Assembly (NCBI GenBank): GCA_002082585.1
Contig: CP020563.1
Coordinates: 800,001-864,000, forward strand
Length of the DNA: 64,000 nt
Direction: 5' to 3'
Source: Kitasatospora albolonga
GTDB lineage: Bacteria > Actinomycetota > Actinomycetes > Streptomycetales > Streptomycetaceae
Notes under the pieces: model-generated
What the model saw: only the letters and a program-made list of their open reading frames with translations
Told to the model about the DNA's origin: nothing
Databases searched by the model: none
Program-made: the position numbers and the translations under genes
In this document: in pieces, positions 8,776-16,443 of the stretch
How positions within the stretch are numbered: position 1 is the stretch's first letter
Layout of the letters: every line of letters starts with the position of its first letter

Positions 8776-9282
8776 TTGTCGCGTACACGCATACCGGTGG
8801 TGGCCGGTTGGTTCACCGGGGACGGCCCCGGGGAGGAGTTCCGGCTGCTGGGCACCCGCTGCTCCGGGTGCCGGACCGTGCACTTCCCCCGGGAGGACGG
8901 CCACTGCCGCAATCCGGGCTGTCCCGGCGGCGAGTTGGAGGAGGTGCCGCTGTCCCGGCGGGGCACGGTGTGGTCCTGCACCGACGGGCGCTACCGGCCC
9001 CCTCCCCCGTACGTCAGCGATCCCGGGGCGCCCTGGGTGCCGTACACCCTGGTCGCCGTGGAGCTGGCGGCCGAGCGCATGGTGGTGCTGGGGCAGGCCG
9101 CGCCCGGGGTGGGCGTGGCCGATCTGCCCGTCGGGTCGGCGGTGGAGGTGGTGCCGGGCGTCCTGGACGAGGACGCGGGGGCCAACACCGTACATACGAC
9201 CTGGAATTGGCGGCCCGTGGCGGCGGAGGCCGGACCGGAGGAGCCGGGAACCGTACCGGCGGCGGAGGGGGCGGTGTCGTGA
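8776..9282 (+). CDS. DUF35 zinc-ribbon/OB-fold acyl-CoA-associated protein
   Basis: Cys29, Cys32, Cys44 and Cys49 make the rubredoxin-like zinc ribbon, followed by an OB-fold (RGTVWSCT, PYTLVAVELA, LPVGSAVEV). DUF35 proteins act as partners of thiolase-fold enzymes, for instance ChsH2 with Ltp2 in steroid side-chain retro-aldol cleavage. The start is TTG at 8776 with GGGGAGGGG just upstream. The stop overlaps the GTG of the thiolase by 4 bp, so the two are probably made in fixed ratio as a complex. Confidence 0.88.
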   Translation: MSRTRIPVVAGWFTGDGPGEEFRLLGTRCSGCRTVHFPREDGHCRNPGCPGGELEEVPLSRRGTVWSCTDGRYRPPPPYVSDPGAPWVPYTLVAVELAAERMVVLGQAAPGVGVADLPVGSAVEVVPGVLDEDAGANTVHTTWNWRPVAAEAGPEEPGTVPAAEGAVS

Positions 9283-10469
9283 CCGGTGATGTGGCCGTTC
9301 TCGGGGCCGGGATGCATCCGTGGGGCAAGTGGGGGCGCGGCTTCGTCGCGTACGGGCGGGTCGCCGCGCGCGCCGCCCTCGCCGACGCGGGGATCGGCTG
9401 GCCCGAGGTGGGGTCGGTGGTCGGCGCGCAGACGGTCCGGGGCGGCTATCCGGGGTATGTGGCCGGGGCGACGTTCGCGCGGGCGCTGGGGTGGCAGGGG
9501 GCGCGGGTGACCTCCGTGTACGCCGCGTGCGCGTCGGGGGCCCAGGCGATCGATACCGCGCGGGCCCAGATCCTGGCGGGGATGGCGGACGTGGTGCTGG
9601 TGGTGGGGGCCGACGCGGCGCCCAAGGGGTTCTTCGCCCCGGCGGGCGGGGAGCGGCCGGATGATCCGGACTGGCTGCGCTTCCGGGTGCTCGGGGCGAC
9701 GAACCCGGCGTACTTCGGGCTGTACGCGCGCCGCCGGATGGCCCTGTACGGGGATACGCCCGAGGACTTCGCGCTGGTCAAGGTGAAGAACGCGGCGGCG
9801 GGCGCGCTCAACGCGTACGCCCGCTACCGGAAGCCGGTGACGGCCGAGGAGGTCGCCGCCTCCGCGATGGTCGCCGATCCGCTGCGGCTGCTGGACATCT
9901 GCGCCACCTCCGACGGGGCGGCGGCGCTGGTGCTGTGCGGCATGGAGTTCGCGCGGCGGCGCGGGGTGGCCGATCCGGTGCGTATCCGGGCCGTTTCCAC
10001 GGTGACGCCGACCTTCCCCCGGACCGTGCTCGATCTGCCGGACATCGGCACCGACTCGGCGGTGGCCGTGGAGCCGTCGCCGGAGAGCTTCCGGGCGTCG
10101 CTCGCGCGGGCCGCGTACGAGGAGGCGGGGGCCGGGCCGGAGGATCTGTCGCTGGCGGAGGTCTACGACCTGTCCACGGCACTGGAGTTGGAGTGGTACG
10201 AGGACATCGGCTTGTGCGGTCCCGGCGAGGGGGCCGGGCTCGTGCGCGCGGGCACCACCGCGCTGGGCGGCCGGATTCCCGTCAACGCGAGCGGGGGGCT
10301 GGCCTCGTTCGGCGAGGCGGTGCCCGCGCAGGCGATCGCCCAGGTCTGCGAGCTGACGCAGCAGTTGCGCGGCCGGGCCGGGGACCGGCAGGTGCCGGGG
10401 GCCAGGGTGGGCATCACGGCCAACCAGGGTCTCTTCGGGCACGGTTCGGCGGTGATCGCCGTCCGCTAG
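9279..10469 (+). CDS. Thiolase-fold lipid-transfer protein (SCP2-thiolase / Ltp family)
   Basis: A 396-residue thiolase-fold protein of the SCP-X/Ltp type. The nucleophile region reads YAACASG with Cys84; the C-terminal half has VNASGGLASFGEAV and the final GHGSAV motif. Ltp2-type aldolases replace the thiolase Cys, so retention of Cys84 leaves true thiolysis possible. With the upstream DUF35 protein it likely cleaves or condenses a CoA thioester, maybe of a branched or steroid-like acid. The GTG start at 9279 overlaps the DUF35 stop as GTGA. It ends before a very strong hairpin shared with the conservon. Confidence 0.9.
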   Translation: MTGDVAVLGAGMHPWGKWGRGFVAYGRVAARAALADAGIGWPEVGSVVGAQTVRGGYPGYVAGATFARALGWQGARVTSVYAACASGAQAIDTARAQILAGMADVVLVVGADAAPKGFFAPAGGERPDDPDWLRFRVLGATNPAYFGLYARRRMALYGDTPEDFALVKVKNAAAGALNAYARYRKPVTAEEVAASAMVADPLRLLDICATSDGAAALVLCGMEFARRRGVADPVRIRAVSTVTPTFPRTVLDLPDIGTDSAVAVEPSPESFRASLARAAYEEAGAGPEDLSLAEVYDLSTALELEWYEDIGLCGPGEGAGLVRAGTTALGGRIPVNASGGLASFGEAVPAQAIAQVCELTQQLRGRAGDRQVPGARVGITANQGLFGHGSAVIAVR

Positions 10470-10507
10470 AACAGGTGCGGCAGAACGGGTCGGGTGCGCC
10501 CATGACT

Positions 10508-10520
10508 TGACGAGCCGTCA
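10508..10520. promoter_or_regulatory. Second TGACG-N3-CGTCA palindrome
   Basis: TGACGAGCCGTCA, with the same half-sites and spacing as the core of the upstream repeat at 8741-8753. It lies 38 bp after the thiolase stop. Confidence 0.5.
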
Positions 10521-10557
10521 CGGCCGCAGAACACTCACAGCCCGGTCCGCCGGACGA

Positions 10558-10599
10558 CGTGCGGCCCGTACCCCTGTCGGCGGGGGTACGGGCCGCACG
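10558..10599. terminator. Perfect 17-bp hairpin between thiolase and cvnD
   Basis: CGTGCGGCCCGTACCCC at 10558-10574 pairs with its exact complement at 10583-10599 around an 8-nt loop. It lies between convergent operons, so it should stop both transcripts. Confidence 0.85.
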
Positions 10600-10610
10600 C
10601 GTAAACCCGT

Positions 10611-11219
10611 TCAGGTGGCGACGGGCTGGCGGTCCCGGGCCGCGCGCTCCAGGGCGTGTTCGACCACCGCGACCAGAACGTCACGCACCGAGGAGCGGTC
10701 CCGCGCGTCGCACAGCAGCACCGGGACCTCGGGGTCGAGATCGAGTGCGGCCCGTACCGTTTCGGCGGGGAACCGGCCCGCCCCCTCGAAGCAGTTGACG
10801 GCCACGGTGAACGGGATGCGCCGGCGCTCGAAGTAGTCCACCGCGGCGAAGCAGTCCTCCAGGCGCCGGGTGTCGGCGAGGACGACCGCGCCCAGGGCGC
10901 CCTGGGCCAGCTCGTCCCAGAGGAACCAGAAGCGGTCCTGGCCCGGCGTGCCGAAGAGGTAGAGGACGAGGTCCTCCCGGAGCGTGATCCGGCCGAAGTC
11001 CATGGCGACCGTGGTGGTGGTCTTCCCCTCGACCCCCTCCAGATCGTCCACCGGGCGGCCCGCCTCGCTGAGGCGTTCCTCCGTGCGCAGCGGTCTGATC
11101 TCGCTGACCGCGCCGACCGCGGTCGTCTTGCCGACGCCGAACCCTCCCGCCACCAGGATCTTCAGAGTGACGGGCTCGACGGGCCGCTGGGAGCGGCGGC
11201 TAGAGCGCCCGAAGGCCAT
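10611..11219 (-). CDS. cvnD: Conservon GTP-binding protein CvnD
   Basis: A small Ras/MglA-like GTPase. The P-loop GGFGVGKTT is at residues 25-33, the switch region contains TTTTVAMDFG, and FGTPGQDRFWFLWDEL is the G3 region. At 202 aa it has the normal CvnD size. In S. coelicolor and S. griseus conservons this protein pairs with CvnA-C in a membrane-associated complex that resembles eukaryotic G-protein coupling and affects development and antibiotic production. Its start overlaps the cvnC end by 20 bp, showing tight coupling. Confidence 0.95.
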   Translation of the reverse strand: MAFGRSSRRSQRPVEPVTLKILVAGGFGVGKTTAVGAVSEIRPLRTEERLSEAGRPVDDLEGVEGKTTTTVAMDFGRITLREDLVLYLFGTPGQDRFWFLWDELAQGALGAVVLADTRRLEDCFAAVDYFERRRIPFTVAVNCFEGAGRFPAETVRAALDLDPEVPVLLCDARDRSSVRDVLVAVVEHALERAARDRQPVAT

Positions 11220-11637
11220 TGATTACCTCGCGAAGAATGTTCACGTCCGGCAGCTCGGCCGGTGGAACGGGACGGGTGACGTGCACCAGCTCGTCCTCGA
11301 CGAGATCGCCGACCAGGACCCGTACCACCCCTACCGGGAGGTCGAGTCCGGCGGCGAGCTCGGCGATCGACTGGGGCGTGTCGCTGCAGAGTTCGACGAT
11401 CTGTACGTGTTCGGGCGCGAGCGTCTGGTCCCGGCCGGGGTCCTCGGCGGCCGGTTCGGGCACGACGAGGGCGATCAGGTCGAGCCGGTGCCGGGAGGCG
11501 CTGCTGGTACGCCCCCGGGTCATGGCGTACGGGCGGACCACCGGCCCCGCCTCCGCGTCGTACCAACGCGAGGACTGGGGGTCGGCGGCCCCGTCCGGAG
11601 AGGCGGGGTCCATGCCCCGGGGGGAGTCAGCGCTCAT
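11200..11637 (-). CDS. cvnC: Conservon protein CvnC (DUF742)
   Basis: A 145-residue DUF742 protein: VVRPYAMTRGRT, then a winged-helix-like region ending in DVNILREVINGLRAL, which is the hallmark C-terminus of the family. Its biochemical role is not known; it belongs to the conservon complex. It begins 9 nt after cvnB and overlaps cvnD. The N-terminal 25 residues are acidic and low complexity. Confidence 0.93.
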   Translation of the reverse strand: MSADSPRGMDPASPDGAADPQSSRWYDAEAGPVVRPYAMTRGRTSSASRHRLDLIALVVPEPAAEDPGRDQTLAPEHVQIVELCSDTPQSIAELAAGLDLPVGVVRVLVGDLVEDELVHVTRPVPPAELPDVNILREVINGLRAL

Positions 11638-11646
11638 TCCCGCCCC

Positions 11647-12090
11647 TCACCCTCCGGCGGGCAGACCGGTCGTCCGCGGGGCGTTGGCCAGATGAGCCCC
11701 CACGCGCTTGACCATGAGCGTCATCTCGTACGCCACCTGGCCCACGTCGGAGTCGGCATCGGCCAGGACGGCGAGACAGCTGCCGTCCCCCGCCGCGGTG
11801 ACGAAGAGGAACGCCTCGTCGAGTTCGACGATGGTCTGGCGTACCTGCCCCGCGTCGAAGTGGCGTCCCACGCCCTTGGCGAGGCTGTGGAACCCGGAGG
11901 CGACGGCGGCCAGATGCTCGCTGTCCTCCCGGGTCAGGTCCTGCGAGGTGCCGGTGGCGAGCCCGTCGCTGGAGAGCACCAGCGCCTTGCGGATGCTGGC
12001 GACGCGCTGGACGAGTTCGTCGAGCAGCCAGTTCAGTTCGCCCGAGCCGTGGCGTGCGGGGTTGGGTGCTGCGGCGTTCGGTGCGGTCAT
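11647..12090 (-). CDS. cvnB: Conservon roadblock/LC7 protein CvnB
   Basis: A roadblock/LC7 fold protein of 147 residues (LNWLLDELVQRV at the start of the fold; DEAFLFVTAAGDGSCLAVL in the central sheet). Members regulate small GTPases, which fits its neighbour CvnD. Its ATG overlaps the cvnA stop by 4 bp, so translation is coupled. Confidence 0.94.
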   Translation of the reverse strand: MTAPNAAAPNPARHGSGELNWLLDELVQRVASIRKALVLSSDGLATGTSQDLTREDSEHLAAVASGFHSLAKGVGRHFDAGQVRQTIVELDEAFLFVTAAGDGSCLAVLADADSDVGQVAYEMTLMVKRVGAHLANAPRTTGLPAGG

Positions 12091-15000
12091 CGACCGTCCC
12101 CTCCCGGAGTGGTTCCTGGTGCTGTTCCCTCGGAGCCGGCCGTGTCGTCGGTGTTCTCGGCGTGTTCGGCGTTCTGCCGACGACCGCGCTGCCAGCCGCG
12201 TTGGAGTGAGGCCATACGGTTGCGTACTTCGTCCGCGTCACGCTCGACGTCGTCGGCCGTGTCCACGGGCGCCCGGTGCGGAGTCCGGTCTGCGGAGTCC
12301 TCACGGAGCTGGGGGGCGAGGCTGGCCTGCCGGACCCGCCGGGGCAGGCCGCCCACGGTGTCGGGGGCGGCCGGGCCGTCCGGCGCGGGGGTGGTGCCGC
12401 GCCGGGCCTCGGGGATGCGGGGTGGTTCGGGGGTGCGCGGGGGTTCTGTGGTGTCGTGCGAGGGCTTCGTGGTGCCGTGCGGGGGTTCCGTACTGCCACG
12501 CGGGGCTTCCGTACTGCCACGCGGGGCTTCCGTGCTGCCGTTCCGTGGTTCCGTGCTGCCGAGTGGCGTGGGGGTGCGGAGTGCGGCGCGGGCGGCCCAG
12601 GGGGTGGTGGGGGTGATCTGTGATGCGCCCGGGGACCGTGGTGCGTCGGGGGTGTGCGTTACGTGGGTGGCGCGGGATGCGTCCGGGGCTCCGGCGCCCC
12701 GGGGCGATCGCGGGGGTTCCTTGTGCGCGACCGGGCCGGTCGGGGTGCGGGGAGCGGTCGCGGACCGGTCGGCCGCCCCCGGGTCCTGGTCGTCCACGCG
12801 GCGGCCCCGGTCGGTGACCAGGGTCGGCGGGGTGCGGCGCGGCAGCGGGACCGGTCCGGCGGGGCGCATCGGACGGACGGCGGCCGTGGGGCCGTCGCCG
12901 TGGTCGCGGGCCTGCTGGTGCTGTTCGCGGCCTGCGGCGCGGCGCGCGTTCCCGGCGTCACCGCGGCGCAGCTTGACGGCGTCCTCGCTGCGGAGGCCCC
13001 GGGCGTCGTCGCGGCGCGCACCCAGGTCGTCGTCCCGGCGGGCGCTCAGGTCGTCGTCGCGGCGCGCGCCCAGGGCGTCGTCGTGGTCGTCGTCGCGGCG
13101 CAGGTCACGGGCGCGGAAGATGCCGCCGCGTTCGCTCTCGGTGTCCTCCAGGTCGGAGACTCCGTCGAGCACGGGCCCCAGGGCCGGGTCCAGTGCCGGG
13201 TCCGGGGTGCGGTCCAGCGGGTCGTCCACGAGGTCCAGCGGGCCGACCGGGGCCTCCAGCTCGACCGGGCCGTCGAGGACGGCCGGTCCGGTGAGCCCGG
13301 TGGGGACCGGGGAGAGGACGGTGGAGCGGCCACCGGCCCTGCGGTCGCCGCCCTCGGCCGCGGAGTCCCGGCCGCCCCCGGTGCCCGGCGCGTCGCCGTT
13401 GGTACGGCCGCTGCCGATCGCCCGCTCCGCACGGCGGTCGAGGCGGAATCCGGTGCCGTGGGTGTCGGGGGCCTCGGTGAGGAGGGCGGCCGGGATGAAC
13501 ACGACCGCCGTCGTGCCTCCGTACGGCGATTTCTGGAGGGAGACCCGGACGTTCTGCCGCTGGGCGAGGCGGCTGACCACGAAGAGGCCGAGGCGGTCGG
13601 TGTCGGAGAGCTCGAAGTCGGGGGTCTCGGCGAGCCTCAGGTTGGCGTCGAGCAGGACCTCGGGGGGCATGCCGAGGCCCCGGTCGTGGATTTCGAGGGT
13701 GAAGCCGTTGGAGACGCGTTCGCCGTGCACCTGGACCGCCGTGTGCGGGGGCGAGAAGACGGTGGCGTTCTCCAGGAGTTCGGCGATGAGGTGGGTGAGG
13801 TCGGCGACGGCGGGGCCGCCCACCCCGATCCGGGGCAGCCGCCGGACCTCGATGCGTTCGTAGTCCTCGACCTCGGCGACGGCCGCCCGCACCACGTCCA
13901 TGAGCTGGATGGGCTTGCGCCACTGGCGGGAGGGGGCGGCGCCGGAGAGGATCACGAGCCCCTCGGCGTGGCGGCGCATACGGGTGGTGAGGTGGTCCAG
14001 GCGGAACAGGTCGGCGAGCTCGTCACTGTTCTCGGTGCGGCGCTCCATGGTGTCGAGCAGGGTCAGCTGGCGGTGCAGGAGGACCTGGTTGCGGCGGGCG
14101 AGGTTGACGAAGACCTCGGAGACGCCGCGCCGCATGTCCGCCTGCTTGACCGCGGCCTCGACGGCGGCCCGCTGGAGGGTGTTGAGCGCCTGGCCGACCT
14201 GGCCGATCTCGTCGCGCTCGTAGGTGAGGTGCGGGGCCTCGGTCTCGACGTCGACCTGTTCGCCCGCGGCCAGTCGGCGCATCACGCTCGGCAGCCGGAC
14301 GCCGGAGACCTCGTGGGCGTCCTTGCGGAGCCGGGAGAGGTCACGGACGAGTTCGCGGCCGATCCGTACGGAGACGAAGATCGAGACGACCAGGGCCAGG
14401 AAGCCGAGGACTCCGGCGGCACCGGCCTGCGCGAGGACCCGGTACCCGACCGGTTCGGCGCGGTCCTGGAAGCGGTCGCGCATCTCCGTGGATTCGTGTG
14501 CCAGCCGGTCGAGGACGGGCAGGGCCGCCTCCTGCCACCGCTCGGTGTCGACGGCGCCCGGGCGCTCGGTGGGCCCGGCGGCGATCAGGGTGTCCTCGGC
14601 GGTGCGCAGCGGTTCGGCGTCCGGGCTGCTCCAGAACTGCTCGACGCGTCGGCGTTCGGTGGCGGGGAGGTTCTCGAGGCTGACCTCGTAGAGCAGTTCG
14701 CGCTGGGCCACCAGGCCGGATATCTGACGGAGTTCGGCGGTGGTGAAGCGGCCCGCGATGAGCCCCGAAGCGACCAGCGCGTCCTCGCGGGAGAGCATCT
14801 CCCGGGCGCGGGACACCCCGGCCAGGGCCCGCATCTGCCGGTCCACCGACCCGTTCCCGGTCGTGTGGAGACCGTTGAGGAAGCGGTACGCGGGGTCGAC
14901 GAGGCCGTTGTAGAAGTCCAGGGCCTTCGCCCGGCCGATGGTGCGCCTCTCGACCGATTCGCGCAGGGAGCCCAGGCCGTCGACGGCGCTCAGGATCGCG

Positions 15001-15362
15001 TCGAGACGGGTGCGGGCCTCGGGGGTCAGCTCCTCGCGGACGTCGTTCCGCCGGGCGCTGTCCCTGACCTCGGCCACCACCCGGTCGGTGTCGGCGCGCT
15101 GGCGCAGCAGGACGGGCAGGGCGTCGGAGGCGCGGGGGTCCGCCAGATAGACCAGGGTCTGCCGACGTTCCGCCTGGACGGCCCGGACGGTCTCCTCCAG
15201 CGGTCCGCCGACCTTCTCCACGATGCTGCCGGCGGTCATCAGTTCGCTCGCCTGACGGCCGGTGACATAGGTGGCGAGGACCCACAGGCCCGTGAGGGAG
15301 ACGAGCGGCACCAGCAGCAACGCCACGATCTTCCTGCGGATGGACTTCCCGCGAAAGCGCAT
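12087..15362 (-). CDS. cvnA: Conservon sensor histidine-kinase-like protein CvnA
   Basis: The protein has a first membrane helix at about residues 11-31, an extracytoplasmic nitrate/nitrite-sensor-like domain up to about residue 315, a second membrane helix, HAMP, a kinase-type region and an HATPase domain (IAELLENATVFSPP, HDRGLGMPPEVL). The phospho-acceptor His of true kinases is degenerate in this family. From about residue 640 to 1091 the tail is long, charged and proline-rich, with repeats (ARRDDDL-like and GSTEAPR-like). I chose the ATG at 15362 because GGGGGAGG precedes it and the membrane helix follows directly. Confidence 0.93.
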   Translation of the reverse strand: MRFRGKSIRRKIVALLLVPLVSLTGLWVLATYVTGRQASELMTAGSIVEKVGGPLEETVRAVQAERRQTLVYLADPRASDALPVLLRQRADTDRVVAEVRDSARRNDVREELTPEARTRLDAILSAVDGLGSLRESVERRTIGRAKALDFYNGLVDPAYRFLNGLHTTGNGSVDRQMRALAGVSRAREMLSREDALVASGLIAGRFTTAELRQISGLVAQRELLYEVSLENLPATERRRVEQFWSSPDAEPLRTAEDTLIAAGPTERPGAVDTERWQEAALPVLDRLAHESTEMRDRFQDRAEPVGYRVLAQAGAAGVLGFLALVVSIFVSVRIGRELVRDLSRLRKDAHEVSGVRLPSVMRRLAAGEQVDVETEAPHLTYERDEIGQVGQALNTLQRAAVEAAVKQADMRRGVSEVFVNLARRNQVLLHRQLTLLDTMERRTENSDELADLFRLDHLTTRMRRHAEGLVILSGAAPSRQWRKPIQLMDVVRAAVAEVEDYERIEVRRLPRIGVGGPAVADLTHLIAELLENATVFSPPHTAVQVHGERVSNGFTLEIHDRGLGMPPEVLLDANLRLAETPDFELSDTDRLGLFVVSRLAQRQNVRVSLQKSPYGGTTAVVFIPAALLTEAPDTHGTGFRLDRRAERAIGSGRTNGDAPGTGGGRDSAAEGGDRRAGGRSTVLSPVPTGLTGPAVLDGPVELEAPVGPLDLVDDPLDRTPDPALDPALGPVLDGVSDLEDTESERGGIFRARDLRRDDDHDDALGARRDDDLSARRDDDLGARRDDARGLRSEDAVKLRRGDAGNARRAAGREQHQQARDHGDGPTAAVRPMRPAGPVPLPRRTPPTLVTDRGRRVDDQDPGAADRSATAPRTPTGPVAHKEPPRSPRGAGAPDASRATHVTHTPDAPRSPGASQITPTTPWAARAALRTPTPLGSTEPRNGSTEAPRGSTEAPRGSTEPPHGTTKPSHDTTEPPRTPEPPRIPEARRGTTPAPDGPAAPDTVGGLPRRVRQASLAPQLREDSADRTPHRAPVDTADDVERDADEVRNRMASLQRGWQRGRRQNAEHAENTDDTAGSEGTAPGTTPGGDGR

Positions 15363-15869
15363 GGCCTCCCCCAGATCGGCCCCGCACCGCGGGGGTGGTC
15401 TTCTCCCGGTCGTCCCTCGACCCTGCCCCGACATTCGCCGTGCGTACACCGGCGCGCATCGGACGAACGCGGGCGAGGGTCCGTCCTGCGTCAATAAACG
15501 GCGCGAGCCTACTACTGACACAGAGACAACTCGAAGACACGTCCGGATGATTTTCAGCCGTCCGGCCAGGCGTTGATCATGAATTGTCCCGGTATTCCCG
15601 GAGATGAAATTCGCGAAAGCGACACAGGATCACCGCCGACCCACCGCGTACAGGCCCACATCAGTTGGCTGGAATTCTTCGTTCCGTGACTTTCGGGGCT
15701 CTGTGGTGGCTTTCAGGGGGAATCTTCGGAGCGGGTGGTTCGTCCATATGTACGGGGTAGACGCACGGCGGGGGCGTGCGCGGCGGTACGGAGTCCAACC
15801 GCCCGCGTAGAACCGGCGCGAGCCGGGCAGCCACCCTGAAGTCGGACAGCGGTGGGGAGTTGAAGGACC
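15363..15869. other. Intergenic region upstream of cvnA
   Basis: About 507 bp with no convincing gene. The stretch from about 15480 to 15760 is noticeably more AT-rich than its surroundings and must hold the divergent promoters of cvnA and the small membrane protein. I could not pick out a promoter with confidence. Confidence 0.5.
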
Positions 15870-16349
15870 TTGAGCACGCAGGAACGCGGAAGCGCCGGAG
15901 CACCGGTGGGCACCGCGAGGACGGACACCGTGGACGGGGCGAGGATTCCGCGACAGCGGCAGTTGTGGGTGGAGGAGCCGGCGAAGAGACGGCGGATGCC
16001 GGATGCGGTGCGGACGGCCGCCGTGCGGGCCGTCCTCATCATGTCGCTGACGATCATCCAGGCGGTGGTCGCTTTCCTCTGCACACTGGCCGGTTCCTGG
16101 CTGGCCTTCCCGATGGTGCTCAGCAGTGTGGCCAGCACGGTGGTCGCCACCTGGGCGGTGCTGGACGTCTGGGTCACCCGGCAGGTGTGGAACCAGCGCC
16201 ATGGCGTGGTGTCCGAGCCGAGCAGCACCGCCCGGCAGATGCGCCGGGAGCGGCGCCGGGCCCAGCGGGCGGCGCGAGCCGCCGAACGGAGCGATGCGGG
16301 CGGCGGCATACGCGACCGCCGGAGCACCGGCGATCTCTCCCGGGCGTAA
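15870..16349 (+). CDS. Small membrane protein, hypothetical
   Basis: A 159-residue protein with a basic N-terminal region, two close membrane helices between about residues 52 and 100 (LIMSLTIIQAVVAFLCTLAG and the following AFPMVLSSVASTVVATWAV), and an Arg/Ala-rich cytoplasmic tail. I do not recognise a family. The start is TTG at 15870 with GAAGGA just upstream. It is divergent from the conservon and convergent with the SMC-like gene. Confidence 0.7.
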   Translation: MSTQERGSAGAPVGTARTDTVDGARIPRQRQLWVEEPAKRRRMPDAVRTAAVRAVLIMSLTIIQAVVAFLCTLAGSWLAFPMVLSSVASTVVATWAVLDVWVTRQVWNQRHGVVSEPSSTARQMRRERRRAQRAARAAERSDAGGGIRDRRSTGDLSRA

Positions 16350-16386
16350 GGGACTCCCGGCGCTGAGACTCTCCCGGGCGTAAGGG
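16335..16386. repeat. 18-bp perfect direct repeat overlapping a stop codon
   Basis: CTCTCCCGGGCGTAAGGG occurs at 16335-16352 and again at 16369-16386, a 34-bp period. The first copy contains the TAA of the preceding gene. A degenerate third copy (CCCCCGGGCGTGAG) follows and forms the left arm of the terminator hairpin. Confidence 0.8.
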
Positions 16387-16387
16387 T

Positions 16388-16413
16388 CCCCCGGGCGTGA
16401 GTCCGCCCGGGGG
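16388..16413. terminator. Hairpin between convergent genes
   Basis: CCCCCGGGCG (16388-16397), loop TGAGTC, CGCCCGGGGG (16404-16413). It lies downstream of both the small membrane protein and the SMC-like gene. Confidence 0.7.
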
Positions 16414-16443
16414 CCCGTCACGCCTCCGGCTGCGATTCGGCGG

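Noticed and set aside
15604..15810. A 68-codon forward frame in the gap before the small membrane protein
   Set aside because: No Shine-Dalgarno, unusual composition and no recognisable motif; the region looks like promoter DNA.
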